A program made the translations under genes and the position numbers. Under the pieces are notes generated by a model. It ran no database searches, had not been told where the DNA came from, and was given only the letters and a program-made list of their open reading frames with translations. From NCBI GenBank assembly GCA_964564025.1, contig CAZLZO010000018.1:1-27755 (forward strand): 27,755 nt of DNA, in the 5' to 3' direction. The stretch is from DRYM01 sp964564025. Its GTDB lineage: Archaea; Thermoproteota; Thermoprotei_A; EX4484-217-1. The number at the start of each line of letters is the position of its first letter. Position 1 is the first letter of the stretch. This document shows, piece by piece, positions 15,883-24,762 of this stretch.

Positions 15883-18800
15883 ATGGGTAAGATTAATGAT
15901 AAACTGCTTATAGACATTTATCATGAATTATTGATTAATGATTTATCAATAATGCGCGGTAACTATCCAGCATTTGTAGTACATAGACCTGGAAAATCCA
16001 AATTTATATATTACTTAAACGAGTTTGAAAAATATACTAATACATCCCGTGTAATGTCCCCCCTAATTACAGTATTCTCAATAATATTAGGAATAATTAA
16101 ATCAAAATGTGGATCAATAGCTCCCGGACCAAATATTACTATTTATCCTAAAGATATTATAAAAGCTAATGATAAATGCTCCAAAGAAGCACTTGTTAGA
16201 TTTGCTAGGGAGCTTGGGTTTAATAATGTAAAGGACGCTATAATACATGTAATTGATTTATTTGAACAAAGGGGGTTACTTTATATAAACTTGTTTCCTG
16301 AAAACGGGAAACATATAAAGGAGGATAATATATGGCCCGATGAATATTTATTGAGTAATGTCGAGGATCTCCCTAATGAAATTAATATAAGCGCACACAG
16401 ATTATCAAGCCTAAAGTGTTTCGTAAGTATCAAAGAAGCAATTAAGAACCTTGAACCAATAATTACCCTTAAAGATCTAGTCAAGATATTAAATAAACTT
16501 AATACTAGATATGGTGTTGTAAGTGGAAACAATAAGAATATTCTTTACGGTTTTAAAACAGCTCATGGTGAATTTATAAGACTTGCATCACATACGGGAT
16601 CATTACCTTTAAATAAAGCTAATTATGAGAGTATAGTCTTACCCTTTATACAGGAGCCAAGAGTACTTTTTGAACATGAAACCATTCCAAGAACAGAAAA
16701 TGCTACTATAAATTATGTGAGAATAGATTCATTAGTAAATGTTTTAGAGGAATATTTTGAACTTAGCAAAATACACGATTACGAAACAAGAGAGAAAGCT
16801 AAGAAGCTAACTAGGGCATTGATCAGCGCCTTGAAAAACAGTGGATATAATATACTAAGTAATTATCAATATAAGATGCTTAAACTTGCATTTAAGAAAG
16901 CAATAAGAAATAACGTACTAATTTTGCTAGCTGCACCTACGGGGAGTGGAAAAACAATAATTTTTACAATATATATGCTCGCTAAGCTCCTTAAAGCTAA
17001 ATTATATGGTAAAGACGAAAAGGTATTAATTATATATCCTAGGAAAAGTCTTGCAAGAGACCAACTAGCTAGATTAATAAGGATACTACATGAGTTTAAT
17101 AGTAAAGTAGACTACGTGTATACCTTAAAAGTATTCATAAGAGATGATGATTCGTTAAAGGAAAAGGGAAAGCCTATCTCTCTTAGAGGAATTAAAATTA
17201 AAGATTTTCCCCTGTATCATGAAATAATAAATAACAACTATAATGTTTATCTTCGTATAGCCGAAGACAGAAGGGAGACTATAAATTGGATTTTTGATGT
17301 TAAAGAGTATAGCTTAAGAAATGCTAATATTCTTAACGAAACCGATATTGTAATAACTAATATGCATATGCTTACTAGAATATTAAACAATTTAATTTCC
17401 GGAGTTGGTAACTCCATATGGGAGAGTATAATAACTCATGCAACGCTCCTAGTAATAGATGAGGCTCATATATATACTGACTTTAATTTCCTACCATTAG
17501 CTAGCATAACGATAACTAAATTGTTATTTAAAAAACTTGAAGCGCTTGCATTAAGAGAGGGAGTAAGTTTAAACAATTATAGTAATATTGAAAAATTATT
17601 GAATGATTTAGACTTTGATATCGTGCTATCTAGTGCTACGATGTCCAATAGGGAGTTCTTTAAACTCGCAAGCTCATCGGGTGAAACTCAAGCTATACGT
17701 ACTAACAATATTTTAGGAGTACTTTTGATACCACTATGTGCAAACATTGAAGAGCAGAGCGTAATACCGGAGGAATTAAGAGAATTTACTAAAGTAATTC
17801 TTGGAGATAAATTCTATGGCAAATATGAAAACCAACATAATATAATATACTTGGACTATTGGACATCACTAATATGTAGAGAAAATGGCACTGAACAAAA
17901 TAGGAGAAAACATTTTAAATTTCAAACGTCATGGAGAATCACAGCACCTTCTATAGTTTTTCCCGTTCCCCTGAAAAGCTCACATACATCGCTATTAGAA
18001 ACTTGGTTAACAATAATACACTGGTCTCTAGGGCTAAGAAAAAAAGAAAGAAAAAGAATACTTAAGCAGCATTCAGTAATTGCTGAGTACTTTAATCCAT
18101 CTGCCATAATATTTATAGATAATAAAGACACCATAAGTACTGTAATAAAATGGCTAACTCAGCGACAAATATTAGATGCTAAGGATCACGCAGATAGAGT
18201 GTTACTAACACCATTATATCCTGCACATATTAGTTTTAAGAGAAGAAGAGTTGAAGCACAAGATCAAATTACAAAAGCGCTCTTATCTTATATGAACAAG
18301 GAAATCCTACTTATTCTTTGGTCATCGTACTTTCGTGATTACCAGCATGTTCATTTGTATTATCCATATGCGTTACTCAGAGGGCTGAAATTAGATACTT
18401 TAGACCTTAGTAATTTCTTGAAAAAGCACTTTGAAGATATTAGTAATCTATGCAACGATATTAATAATTATGCTGAAAAGTTAAACGATTTAATAATTCA
18501 GGGCACCTTCAAGAGTGCCTTAGAGAATATTTTGAAAGCATATTCTAAAGGAGAAGTTGGCTCATTATACTACATATGGCATCATGCTGACTTAAACAAA
18601 GCTACTAGAGCTTTAGTAGAGGAGAAAATAAAAAGTGGCGATGTCCTTACAGTTACTTCTACTTCTACTCTTGAAGTAGGAGTTGATATGCCTAACTTAA
18701 CCATTATTGTTCAATACGGTGCTACTACAACGACCGCAGAACTACAACAACGGTTTGGAAGAGGAGGAAGAGATAAAAAATCGCTCTTCGTCTCACTAGG

Positions 18801-19713
18801 TTTATTGGTGCTGAGAAATACAGGTCAAGATGTTTACTTGCTTGTTGAAGAAAATGCTATAGACTATGTATATAATCTCTTCATACCCCCTCTTAGTGAC
18901 CCCAGGAAAGATAGACTTTCAATCATTAGGCAATTATCACCGATAGTAGCAAGTGATAGGAGAATAGATTTCGAAAACACGTTTAAACCAATACTTTTAA
19001 TTGCAGGTTATAGCACAGAAGGTGCACTTGATATTATTGGAAAATTAGAGGAAATACATGATATGTTCAATGCTCAAATGCAGATCATTAAACGTATCAT
19101 GAGAAATATAGAGAAAAATGCCTGTTCATATTTACAAGATTCAATAATGAGCATACCGGATGCGTTACGTGATGACAGTAATAAAGAAGTTATAAGAGAA
19201 ATCATTGAGGAATTGAAAGGTAGCAATGCCGATAAAAATACCGTTAAAGAGATAGAAAATAATTTATTAGAACTCATGAATTGCAATAGAGAATTGAAAA
19301 CTAATAATACATTACTTTTGTATTATCTACGATTGTTAGAGAAAACAGTAGATCACTTAATAAAGCTGAAAAGCTATGCCCTGATTCATGAGCCTTCAAT
19401 CTATGATAAAGTAAGCGAACTATATAGAATAACACGAAGCCTATTAACTAAAATAATTAATGTACATCATAGCTTATATATACTTTCAATACCTTATCTA
19501 AAAATTATGAAAAGAAAACAACTTGAAGAATATTTAGAAAACTATATAAAACATAGTATTTATCCTAGCATACCGTCAATCATAGGTGAATATGAAGAAC
19601 CTTACATACTGTTAGATATAGCAGATATGGAAATTTCCGCAAAAGATGTAAAGAAAGCGTCTTTTGACCAAATCGCTCGCAGGTCTTTACAATTAAAAAA
19701 TGAAGGAGGCTAA
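15883..19713 (+). CDS. Large SF2 helicase, DrmA-like
   Basis: About 1,276 residues from ATG 15883 (GGTG nine bases upstream; GTG 15871 would overlap the nuclease gene). An N-terminal region of about 330 residues without known motifs is followed by a Q-motif-like NYQYKMLKLAF and Walker A LLAAPTGSGKT near 350. Then come YPRKSLARDQLAR (Ia), LVIDEAH near 525 (II), LSSATMS near 583 (III), STLEVGVDMP near 930 (V) and QQRFGRGGR near 955 (VI). About 340 residues separate motifs III and V, far more than usual, and include aromatic-rich segments such as HVHLYYPYALLRGL. The C-terminal 300 residues are helical. In DISARM, the DrmA helicase and DrmB (DUF1998) form a DNA-loading complex; the DUF1998-like partner is two genes downstream. 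All ATPase motifs are intact, so it should be an active translocase. The MrfA-type helicase is a more distant possibility. Confidence 0.85.
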   Translation: MGKINDKLLIDIYHELLINDLSIMRGNYPAFVVHRPGKSKFIYYLNEFEKYTNTSRVMSPLITVFSIILGIIKSKCGSIAPGPNITIYPKDIIKANDKCSKEALVRFARELGFNNVKDAIIHVIDLFEQRGLLYINLFPENGKHIKEDNIWPDEYLLSNVEDLPNEINISAHRLSSLKCFVSIKEAIKNLEPIITLKDLVKILNKLNTRYGVVSGNNKNILYGFKTAHGEFIRLASHTGSLPLNKANYESIVLPFIQEPRVLFEHETIPRTENATINYVRIDSLVNVLEEYFELSKIHDYETREKAKKLTRALISALKNSGYNILSNYQYKMLKLAFKKAIRNNVLILLAAPTGSGKTIIFTIYMLAKLLKAKLYGKDEKVLIIYPRKSLARDQLARLIRILHEFNSKVDYVYTLKVFIRDDDSLKEKGKPISLRGIKIKDFPLYHEIINNNYNVYLRIAEDRRETINWIFDVKEYSLRNANILNETDIVITNMHMLTRILNNLISGVGNSIWESIITHATLLVIDEAHIYTDFNFLPLASITITKLLFKKLEALALREGVSLNNYSNIEKLLNDLDFDIVLSSATMSNREFFKLASSSGETQAIRTNNILGVLLIPLCANIEEQSVIPEELREFTKVILGDKFYGKYENQHNIIYLDYWTSLICRENGTEQNRRKHFKFQTSWRITAPSIVFPVPLKSSHTSLLETWLTIIHWSLGLRKKERKRILKQHSVIAEYFNPSAIIFIDNKDTISTVIKWLTQRQILDAKDHADRVLLTPLYPAHISFKRRRVEAQDQITKALLSYMNKEILLILWSSYFRDYQHVHLYYPYALLRGLKLDTLDLSNFLKKHFEDISNLCNDINNYAEKLNDLIIQGTFKSALENILKAYSKGEVGSLYYIWHHADLNKATRALVEEKIKSGDVLTVTSTSTLEVGVDMPNLTIIVQYGATTTTAELQQRFGRGGRDKKSLFVSLGLLVLRNTGQDVYLLVEENAIDYVYNLFIPPLSDPRKDRLSIIRQLSPIVASDRRIDFENTFKPILLIAGYSTEGALDIIGKLEEIHDMFNAQMQIIKRIMRNIEKNACSYLQDSIMSIPDALRDDSNKEVIREIIEELKGSNADKNTVKEIENNLLELMNCNRELKTNNTLLLYYLRLLEKTVDHLIKLKSYALIHEPSIYDKVSELYRITRSLLTKIINVHHSLYILSIPYLKIMKRKQLEEYLENYIKHSIYPSIPSIIGEYEEPYILLDIADMEISAKDVKKASFDQIARRSLQLKNEGG

Positions 19714-19717
19714 CGAA

Positions 19718-20278
19718 ATGTCGCAAGTAATTAATCCGTTAATTTTTCACTCGCTTAGTGAAAGTTGCGACAGAAAAACACGGATATGCCTCGGGACTCA
19801 CGTTGTACAATTTTCCGGTGTTTTTAAGAGCTGTACATCTATAAATAAGCAAAATGAAGATCATGCAGACATTGTAATAACCTTTGATCAATATATTCCT
19901 ATAAAGGTTAAGAATATCCCTTATACATTGCCTTTTGTTGGTCCGCTATTTGGTACGTCCTTTCGCCTAAGCTACATTAGGAAAATGTTAAGTAAAACAA
20001 CTCCTTGTGAAAAAGATACGTACCTAGGATTAGGCATAGAGTTTCAAACAGACAAATATTATCTCCTATATAATTTAGCGGGAGTAGATAAGATTACGAG
20101 CATTAATGATCTTTACCTTTTAACAACAAAATACAGTATAAAATTAGAGAAAAGAAAAGAAAATAGAAAATATGTTAAATATGCCCATATATTGTTAATA
20201 ATGCCTAAAACCATGTTTGATATTATCAAGGGCGTAAAAGACGTAACACTACATATAATCCATATTAAAAGACATTAG
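19718..20278 (+). CDS. Hypothetical protein between helicase and DUF1998-like genes
   Basis: 186 residues from ATG 19718, chosen because a strong GGAGG at 19705-19709 sits eight bases before it, inside the last codons of the helicase gene. The in-frame ATG 19700 precedes that motif. The product is a mixed alpha/beta protein with segments YIPIKVKNIPYTLPFVGPLF and YVKYAHILLIMPKTMFDIIK. Cysteines at SESCDRKTRICLG and FKSCTS are not in a recognisable cluster. There are no catalytic motifs and I do not recognise the family. Its invariable-looking place between helicase and DrmB-like genes, with gaps of four and twelve bases, suggests a small subunit bridging the two. It may correspond to a piece that is fused to either neighbour in related systems. 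Confidence 0.65.
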   Translation: MSQVINPLIFHSLSESCDRKTRICLGTHVVQFSGVFKSCTSINKQNEDHADIVITFDQYIPIKVKNIPYTLPFVGPLFGTSFRLSYIRKMLSKTTPCEKDTYLGLGIEFQTDKYYLLYNLAGVDKITSINDLYLLTTKYSIKLEKRKENRKYVKYAHILLIMPKTMFDIIKGVKDVTLHIIHIKRH

Positions 20279-20290
20279 TTCAGGTGATAC

Positions 20291-22036
20291 ATGCTGTCAT
20301 CATATAAAATCGAAATTAATTTAGAGAGAAAATACATTGACGGAGGGCCTTATTCAAGAACTAAAGTATTTGCTATTAAATTATTATCACCTATATTCAT
20401 GAATCCTTGCCCGCAATCTTATAGTGAAATGAGAGTATTTGCAGGAGAGGTAGATCTAGCAGAGTATATTATGGGTTCTACAGCCTTCTATAAGTCCTCT
20501 TTTAACAAGGAAAGAGTATTACAAATAAGTACAATAATACCTTCACTAATATCGAAAGATTCATTAGATCTTTTCGTTAATCCACATAGAATGCTGAAAA
20601 AAGCTGGGTTTTTGGGAATATACATTCCGATTAATAGAGAGATGGTCGAGGAATTTACTAAAAGAATAGCAGGCTCTTTAAAATTAATAGCTTTAGATGA
20701 AGTAGCTTGTAGAAGCGAGAAAGATTGTGAATTTCTATGTAAGTTCTTAGATCCTAAAATGGTTCTAAAAATTATTGTGCAGAACTATTTTCCAGGAGTA
20801 GTATTTGATATAACAGATCATTACAATAAACTTAGTGTTAAACCGCGACTGTTTAGAACGGTGCCCTTCATTAGATTAATGGAATATAACTATTTTGGCG
20901 AAAAAATACCATTAACGCTATTCGGAAAAACTAGGAATGTTAATATCGTTTACACAGGATTAAAGACAACAATGCTTGAGTACTACATTTCTGAGTACCT
21001 GATACCCTATCTGAAGGAGTCTAATTACTGCCCAATAATCAGTATTCTTAATAGCTATTCTAAGTATGTTAACAATAGACTTCTTAAACATAGCATACGT
21101 TCACGAATCCCAAAAGGCGAGATCGTGGATAACCTAGATATTGTTGTTAAGTACAATTTAAACAAAATAGCTTACGGAATATATCTTGGAATGCTCGAAC
21201 TCGGAGCTCACGCATTAGCACACATGCTAATGAAATATTTGGCATATAAATTGAAAGTATCTATACGGCAGCTTCAAGAATTAATTTTAATTAAAGCCCC
21301 TTTGCCTCCAGACCTTACGGCGGGTGATTTAAAGAAACTTAGATTAATAAACACTATTGTTGATGGTTACATTTATAGATTCCACGATGAGGGATGCGTT
21401 GAAAGAGGACTAATGGTACTAGTCGTACTAAGATCCTCCTATTCACAACACATAACTAAGACATTATATGAATCTCTAGGAGACAATATGAAAGAGGACA
21501 TACTTCGCTTTATAAAAGAATACGTAGTTGGCAAGGAAGATAAATGTTATAAAAGATGGTTTAGTAATAGGGCTTCATTGATAACCATGTTAAGTTTCTT
21601 GAAAAGCAGTCTAAGAGAACCTCTAACCGAGTGCAATAATGCTCCCAAGGGTGATATTATAGATTCTGTAAAGAATCTATTAGAAGAACTATTTAATTTA
21701 AACATAAATATACATAGTCCTAATGACTTAAGAAGAAAGCTATTTATTCCACTTTCTCAGCTAAGAAGATACATTTACAAGACTTTATATAAGAATATAG
21801 CTAAGACTTATGTTTCAAATGATGATGAGGCGCTCAATAGATGTGTCAAGAATATTAGGAAAAGCATAAAATACTATCTTCCAGCAATATATAATGCTAG
21901 TGTACCTGATTGTTATGATGGATGTTATAATTGCGTTCTAACAGAAGGCTGTACAACACCAGGTCCAATAATTAGAGAATGGAACGTGTCAAAATACGCT
22001 ATGCTTATGTTGTTAAATAATCTTAAACCGCCATGA
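20291..22036 (+). CDS. DUF1998-containing, DrmB-like protein with C-terminal cysteine cluster
   Basis: This is a 581-residue protein. In the middle, ELGAHALAHMLMKYL near 302-316 recalls the histidine-rich helix of DUF1998, and YRFHDEGCVERGL near 362-374 recalls the family's D-x-x-x-G strand-turn. The C-terminus has VPDCYDGCYNCVLTEGCTTP with Cys541, 545, 548 and 554 (C-x3-C-x2-C-x5-C), a probable zinc or iron-sulfur site typical of DUF1998 proteins. In MrfA-type helicases this domain is fused to the helicase, whereas in DISARM it is the separate DrmB protein, as here. GGTGA lies six bases before the ATG. It is inferred to pair with the 1,276-residue helicase and recognise DNA. The assignment rests on motif pattern and position; the N-terminal 290 residues are not recognised. 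Confidence 0.65.
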   Translation: MLSSYKIEINLERKYIDGGPYSRTKVFAIKLLSPIFMNPCPQSYSEMRVFAGEVDLAEYIMGSTAFYKSSFNKERVLQISTIIPSLISKDSLDLFVNPHRMLKKAGFLGIYIPINREMVEEFTKRIAGSLKLIALDEVACRSEKDCEFLCKFLDPKMVLKIIVQNYFPGVVFDITDHYNKLSVKPRLFRTVPFIRLMEYNYFGEKIPLTLFGKTRNVNIVYTGLKTTMLEYYISEYLIPYLKESNYCPIISILNSYSKYVNNRLLKHSIRSRIPKGEIVDNLDIVVKYNLNKIAYGIYLGMLELGAHALAHMLMKYLAYKLKVSIRQLQELILIKAPLPPDLTAGDLKKLRLINTIVDGYIYRFHDEGCVERGLMVLVVLRSSYSQHITKTLYESLGDNMKEDILRFIKEYVVGKEDKCYKRWFSNRASLITMLSFLKSSLREPLTECNNAPKGDIIDSVKNLLEELFNLNINIHSPNDLRRKLFIPLSQLRRYIYKTLYKNIAKTYVSNDDEALNRCVKNIRKSIKYYLPAIYNASVPDCYDGCYNCVLTEGCTTPGPIIREWNVSKYAMLMLLNNLKPP

Positions 22037-22074
22037 TCCTTTTAAATAGTGTCGTAATTAATTATGGAGGTTCT

Positions 22075-23379
22075 ATGAAGATGGACTATAATGTAAAGCA
22101 AATAAACTTGCGTAACGAGGTTCTTCCTCTATCTCCTCCTGAGCTACACAAGCTTTACATGCATCCTGCTAGATTTATAGGTCATGTTCCTAGGTTTTCA
22201 ATAGACTATTACCATAAGAAATTAGGGCGGTATCCGCAAATAATTTTTGACCCATTTGCGGGATCAGGCACCACTGCTGTAGAATCTACTCTCTCATGTA
22301 TAGACAGCATTTCTTGGGATCTTATACCATTAGTAAAAGTATTTGTTAAGGTTAAAACTGCTTTAATTAATACTTCCCATGTCTCTACAATTTCTCGTAT
22401 GGTAAAGAACGCCTTGAAATATGAAAAAGAATTCTACCCTGAATTTCCAAATATAGAAAAATGGTACGATGAGAGAGTATTAAAAGTTCTTAGAAAAATA
22501 TGGGGTTTTTACCATAGTGAAATAGGATATTATGATTTTAGGCACAAGGAGTTCAAACCTATGATTAATGATGAAAGCCTCTGGGCAATATTATCAATTT
22601 TATTTTTAAAGGTCTCCAGAAAACTCAGCTTTTCCGATGATTCAATACCCAAGTTGTACGGATCAAAATATAAAAGAGAATATATACAGAAATTATTAGC
22701 TTCAAAGGAGAACGTAAGAAACATAGTAGAAAATAAAATAAATTATTATCTAAAGAAAATATTAAATGCTCTTATGAAGTTTAAGAAACTTTATACGAAT
22801 TTATGTCAAAAAAGAATAAAGATCGAAGTTAGGGGTTATGTTGATGTAGTTGAAGAAAAAGAATGGCCTAGTAACATAGATCTTGTAGTGACATCACCAC
22901 CTTACTTGGCAGCACATGAGTATACGAGAAGCCTTAAGCTCGAAATGTACTGGATGGGTATGAAGTATGATGATGTAATAAGTATCCGAGAGAAAGAAAT
23001 CCCTTATCGTAAAAATATTCCAAATATTTACATAAACTCTTCAACTTACGAAAGATATAAAGCTGAAGTACAAAGGAAGATGCTAAAGATTTATGAGTCA
23101 TATTTTAAATCAACACTTTATGCTTTACATAAAACATATGAGACATTAAATAGTAGAGGGTATATGGTTATACTTGTCGGCTCAGCTACGTTAAGTGGTC
23201 TTGAGATACCAATACATAGTATCATAGCTGAACATTTTGAAACACAAGGTGCTCTTGTAGATGCTATATATTATGATAAGATCAGACGAAAAAGAATAAC
23301 CTTTAGGAGAAATAACAGGAATCCTTATGGAATCAATGGTGAGTACATTATAATTCTAAGAAAAATTAGTAAGTATTAA
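22075..23379 (+). CDS. Amino-DNA-methyltransferase (N4-cytosine/N6-adenine type)
   Basis: About 434 residues from ATG 22075, chosen because GGAGG ends four bases upstream. ATG 22033 in the same frame would overlap the previous stop as ATGA and add 14 residues. Motif I, IFDPFAGSGTT, binds S-adenosylmethionine and lies near 57-67. Motif IV, LVVTSPPYLAAHEYTRSLKL, lies near 269-288. The order (motif I first, catalytic SPPY second, with about 200 residues between) is unusual, and the spacer probably holds the target-recognition region. The substrate base cannot be decided from SPPY alone. In DISARM the methyltransferase marks host DNA; this last gene of the operon probably does the same. A TTTAAATA at 22041-22048 could be an internal promoter that lets the protective enzyme be made separately. 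Confidence 0.85.
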   Translation: MKMDYNVKQINLRNEVLPLSPPELHKLYMHPARFIGHVPRFSIDYYHKKLGRYPQIIFDPFAGSGTTAVESTLSCIDSISWDLIPLVKVFVKVKTALINTSHVSTISRMVKNALKYEKEFYPEFPNIEKWYDERVLKVLRKIWGFYHSEIGYYDFRHKEFKPMINDESLWAILSILFLKVSRKLSFSDDSIPKLYGSKYKREYIQKLLASKENVRNIVENKINYYLKKILNALMKFKKLYTNLCQKRIKIEVRGYVDVVEEKEWPSNIDLVVTSPPYLAAHEYTRSLKLEMYWMGMKYDDVISIREKEIPYRKNIPNIYINSSTYERYKAEVQRKMLKIYESYFKSTLYALHKTYETLNSRGYMVILVGSATLSGLEIPIHSIIAEHFETQGALVDAIYYDKIRRKRITFRRNNRNPYGINGEYIIILRKISKY

Positions 23380-23704
23380 GTATTTAGTTGTTGAATAGTT
23401 ATAGCTAGAATAATAATTTTGTTTTTTATAACGATAAGGGTAAGGATTTATCGCCAGCTAAGTTAACTACGATAATGGAGCATGTGTAAATGTTAGGGAA
23501 TCACTATGACATATTATTGATTACATTGAATAAACTTCTACATTTATTGAACATAGATTTCTATGAAATCCTTTAAAATCATAAGAAGCACATTCTTGTG
23601 TTTGAAGAAGTATAGTCTAGTAAAACGATTGTAAGTTTATTGACATCTTAAATGAATAAGTTTTGCATAAACATTTTATATCATGGTTTTGCTAATTAGT
23701 TATA
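23380..23704. other. Intergenic region with candidate terminator and promoter
   Basis: About 325 bases without a gene. A T-rich run (TTTTGTTTTTTATAA, around 23416-23430) shortly after the methyltransferase stop could end transcription of the operon. The rest is A+T-rich with no tRNA or repeat that I can see. The distal end holds the promoter of the glycosylase gene. Confidence 0.4.
23674..23682 (+). promoter_or_regulatory. TATA box for a leaderless glycosylase transcript
   Basis: TTTTATATC is centred about 27 bases before the GTG at 23705, the archaeal spacing between TATA box and transcription start. The mRNA would begin at or one base before the start codon, and no Shine-Dalgarno motif is present, consistent with leaderless translation. 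Confidence 0.5.
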
Positions 23705-24610
23705 GTGGTTATTTTGAAAGGTGGTATTAAGAATTTTAGTTTTTCTGAGATTATGGATAAGGCCTCTAAGATAAGGTCTGTGATAAATAGGATATCCTGG
23801 AGCTCATGGGATTTAGAGGATTTGGATTATAAGTTTCTGGTAAGTCATGAATATGCTCCTTTGATAGCTACGATATGTGATGAAGGAATAAATGCTGATG
23901 ATGCTTGGGGATATCCGGAATGGCTTTACAATAAAGTTGGTACGTTTGATCCTGAAGTTCTTCTAAAGCAGGATCATAGGAAACTGCTCGAAGAATATCT
24001 TAAAGATAAATGGCCTAAAAGATTCAAAAAGAAAGATAAAGAGAATTATTTAGAGAAGATATCAAGATCGATTAAAGAGGCCTTAGATTTGTTCCTTAGG
24101 GAGGGAAAGTCTCCTGTTACAATGTTTGATAATAGAAAATATCGAGCGTTAGAAGTATATTTTATGCTGAGAAGAATTCCGGGAATTGGGCCTAAAAAGG
24201 CTAATATGGTGACTAGAGACTTTATTTATAGATCCCTAGGTTTAACTGGTAGGAATCCATGGTTTGACCAAATTCGGCAGAAATCGCCGAAGTTTAAAGT
24301 TGTGGATGAGAGATTTTTAGATATGCCTATTGACGTGCATGTTGTAAAGGTTTTTAATAGGATCTTTGGTCGTTTACGGCCGTATAAAAAATATAAAAGC
24401 TGGCGTAATGAGTTACAAAACCATGTTTTAGATATTTTGGCGTTTTCTAAACTGGTTTTTCCAGAGTTTCCAGCAAAGCTAGATCAGATATTGTGGACCG
24501 TGGGTCGTGAATACTGTCATAATAGATCTCCGAAATGTTCGAAGTGCCCTCTTAATGAAGTTTGTGAGGTAGGCAAAACTTCTTCTTCGAACCTCTCAAG
24601 CTTAATATAA
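23705..24610 (+). CDS. Endonuclease III-like HhH-GPD DNA glycosylase with [4Fe-4S] cluster
   Basis: 301 residues from GTG 23705. The helix-hairpin-helix RRIPGIGPKKANMV near 157-170 aligns with LPGVGRKTANVV of E. coli Nth, so the second lysine position needed for bifunctional glycosylase/lyase chemistry is kept. The catalytic aspartate is in MPIDVHVVKVFNRI near 207-220. The C-terminal cluster is CHNRSPKCSKCPLNEVC with Cys271, 278, 281 and 287, the classical C-x6-C-x2-C-x5-C iron-sulfur loop. An N-terminal extension of about 110 residues with a tryptophan-rich part (RISWSSWDLEDLDYKF) is unlike Nth. The role is excision of damaged or modified bases. It stands right after a DNA-methyltransferase operon but has its own promoter, so it may be ordinary repair or may act on modified invader DNA. 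Confidence 0.85.
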   Translation: MVILKGGIKNFSFSEIMDKASKIRSVINRISWSSWDLEDLDYKFLVSHEYAPLIATICDEGINADDAWGYPEWLYNKVGTFDPEVLLKQDHRKLLEEYLKDKWPKRFKKKDKENYLEKISRSIKEALDLFLREGKSPVTMFDNRKYRALEVYFMLRRIPGIGPKKANMVTRDFIYRSLGLTGRNPWFDQIRQKSPKFKVVDERFLDMPIDVHVVKVFNRIFGRLRPYKKYKSWRNELQNHVLDILAFSKLVFPEFPAKLDQILWTVGREYCHNRSPKCSKCPLNEVCEVGKTSSSNLSSLI

Positions 24611-24762
24611 TCACTTAAAATTTCTTTCTAAAAGAAGTATGTGGTGAAGGGAAGAAGGAAATGTGTGGAGTATTGTTAAAGATTTTGTTAAGCGATAATC
24701 TTCTTAATGCTAAGTAGCATAATGGAACTTTGGTTAGTATAAAGTGTGGTGGAGAATAGTTT

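Noticed and set aside
12273..23379. BREX or Dpd system as the identity of the operon
   Set aside because: No PglX-type methylase, PglZ or BrxL is inside the operon, and no queuine-type (DpdA/preQ0) genes; the helicase, DUF1998 and methylase set fits a DISARM relative better.
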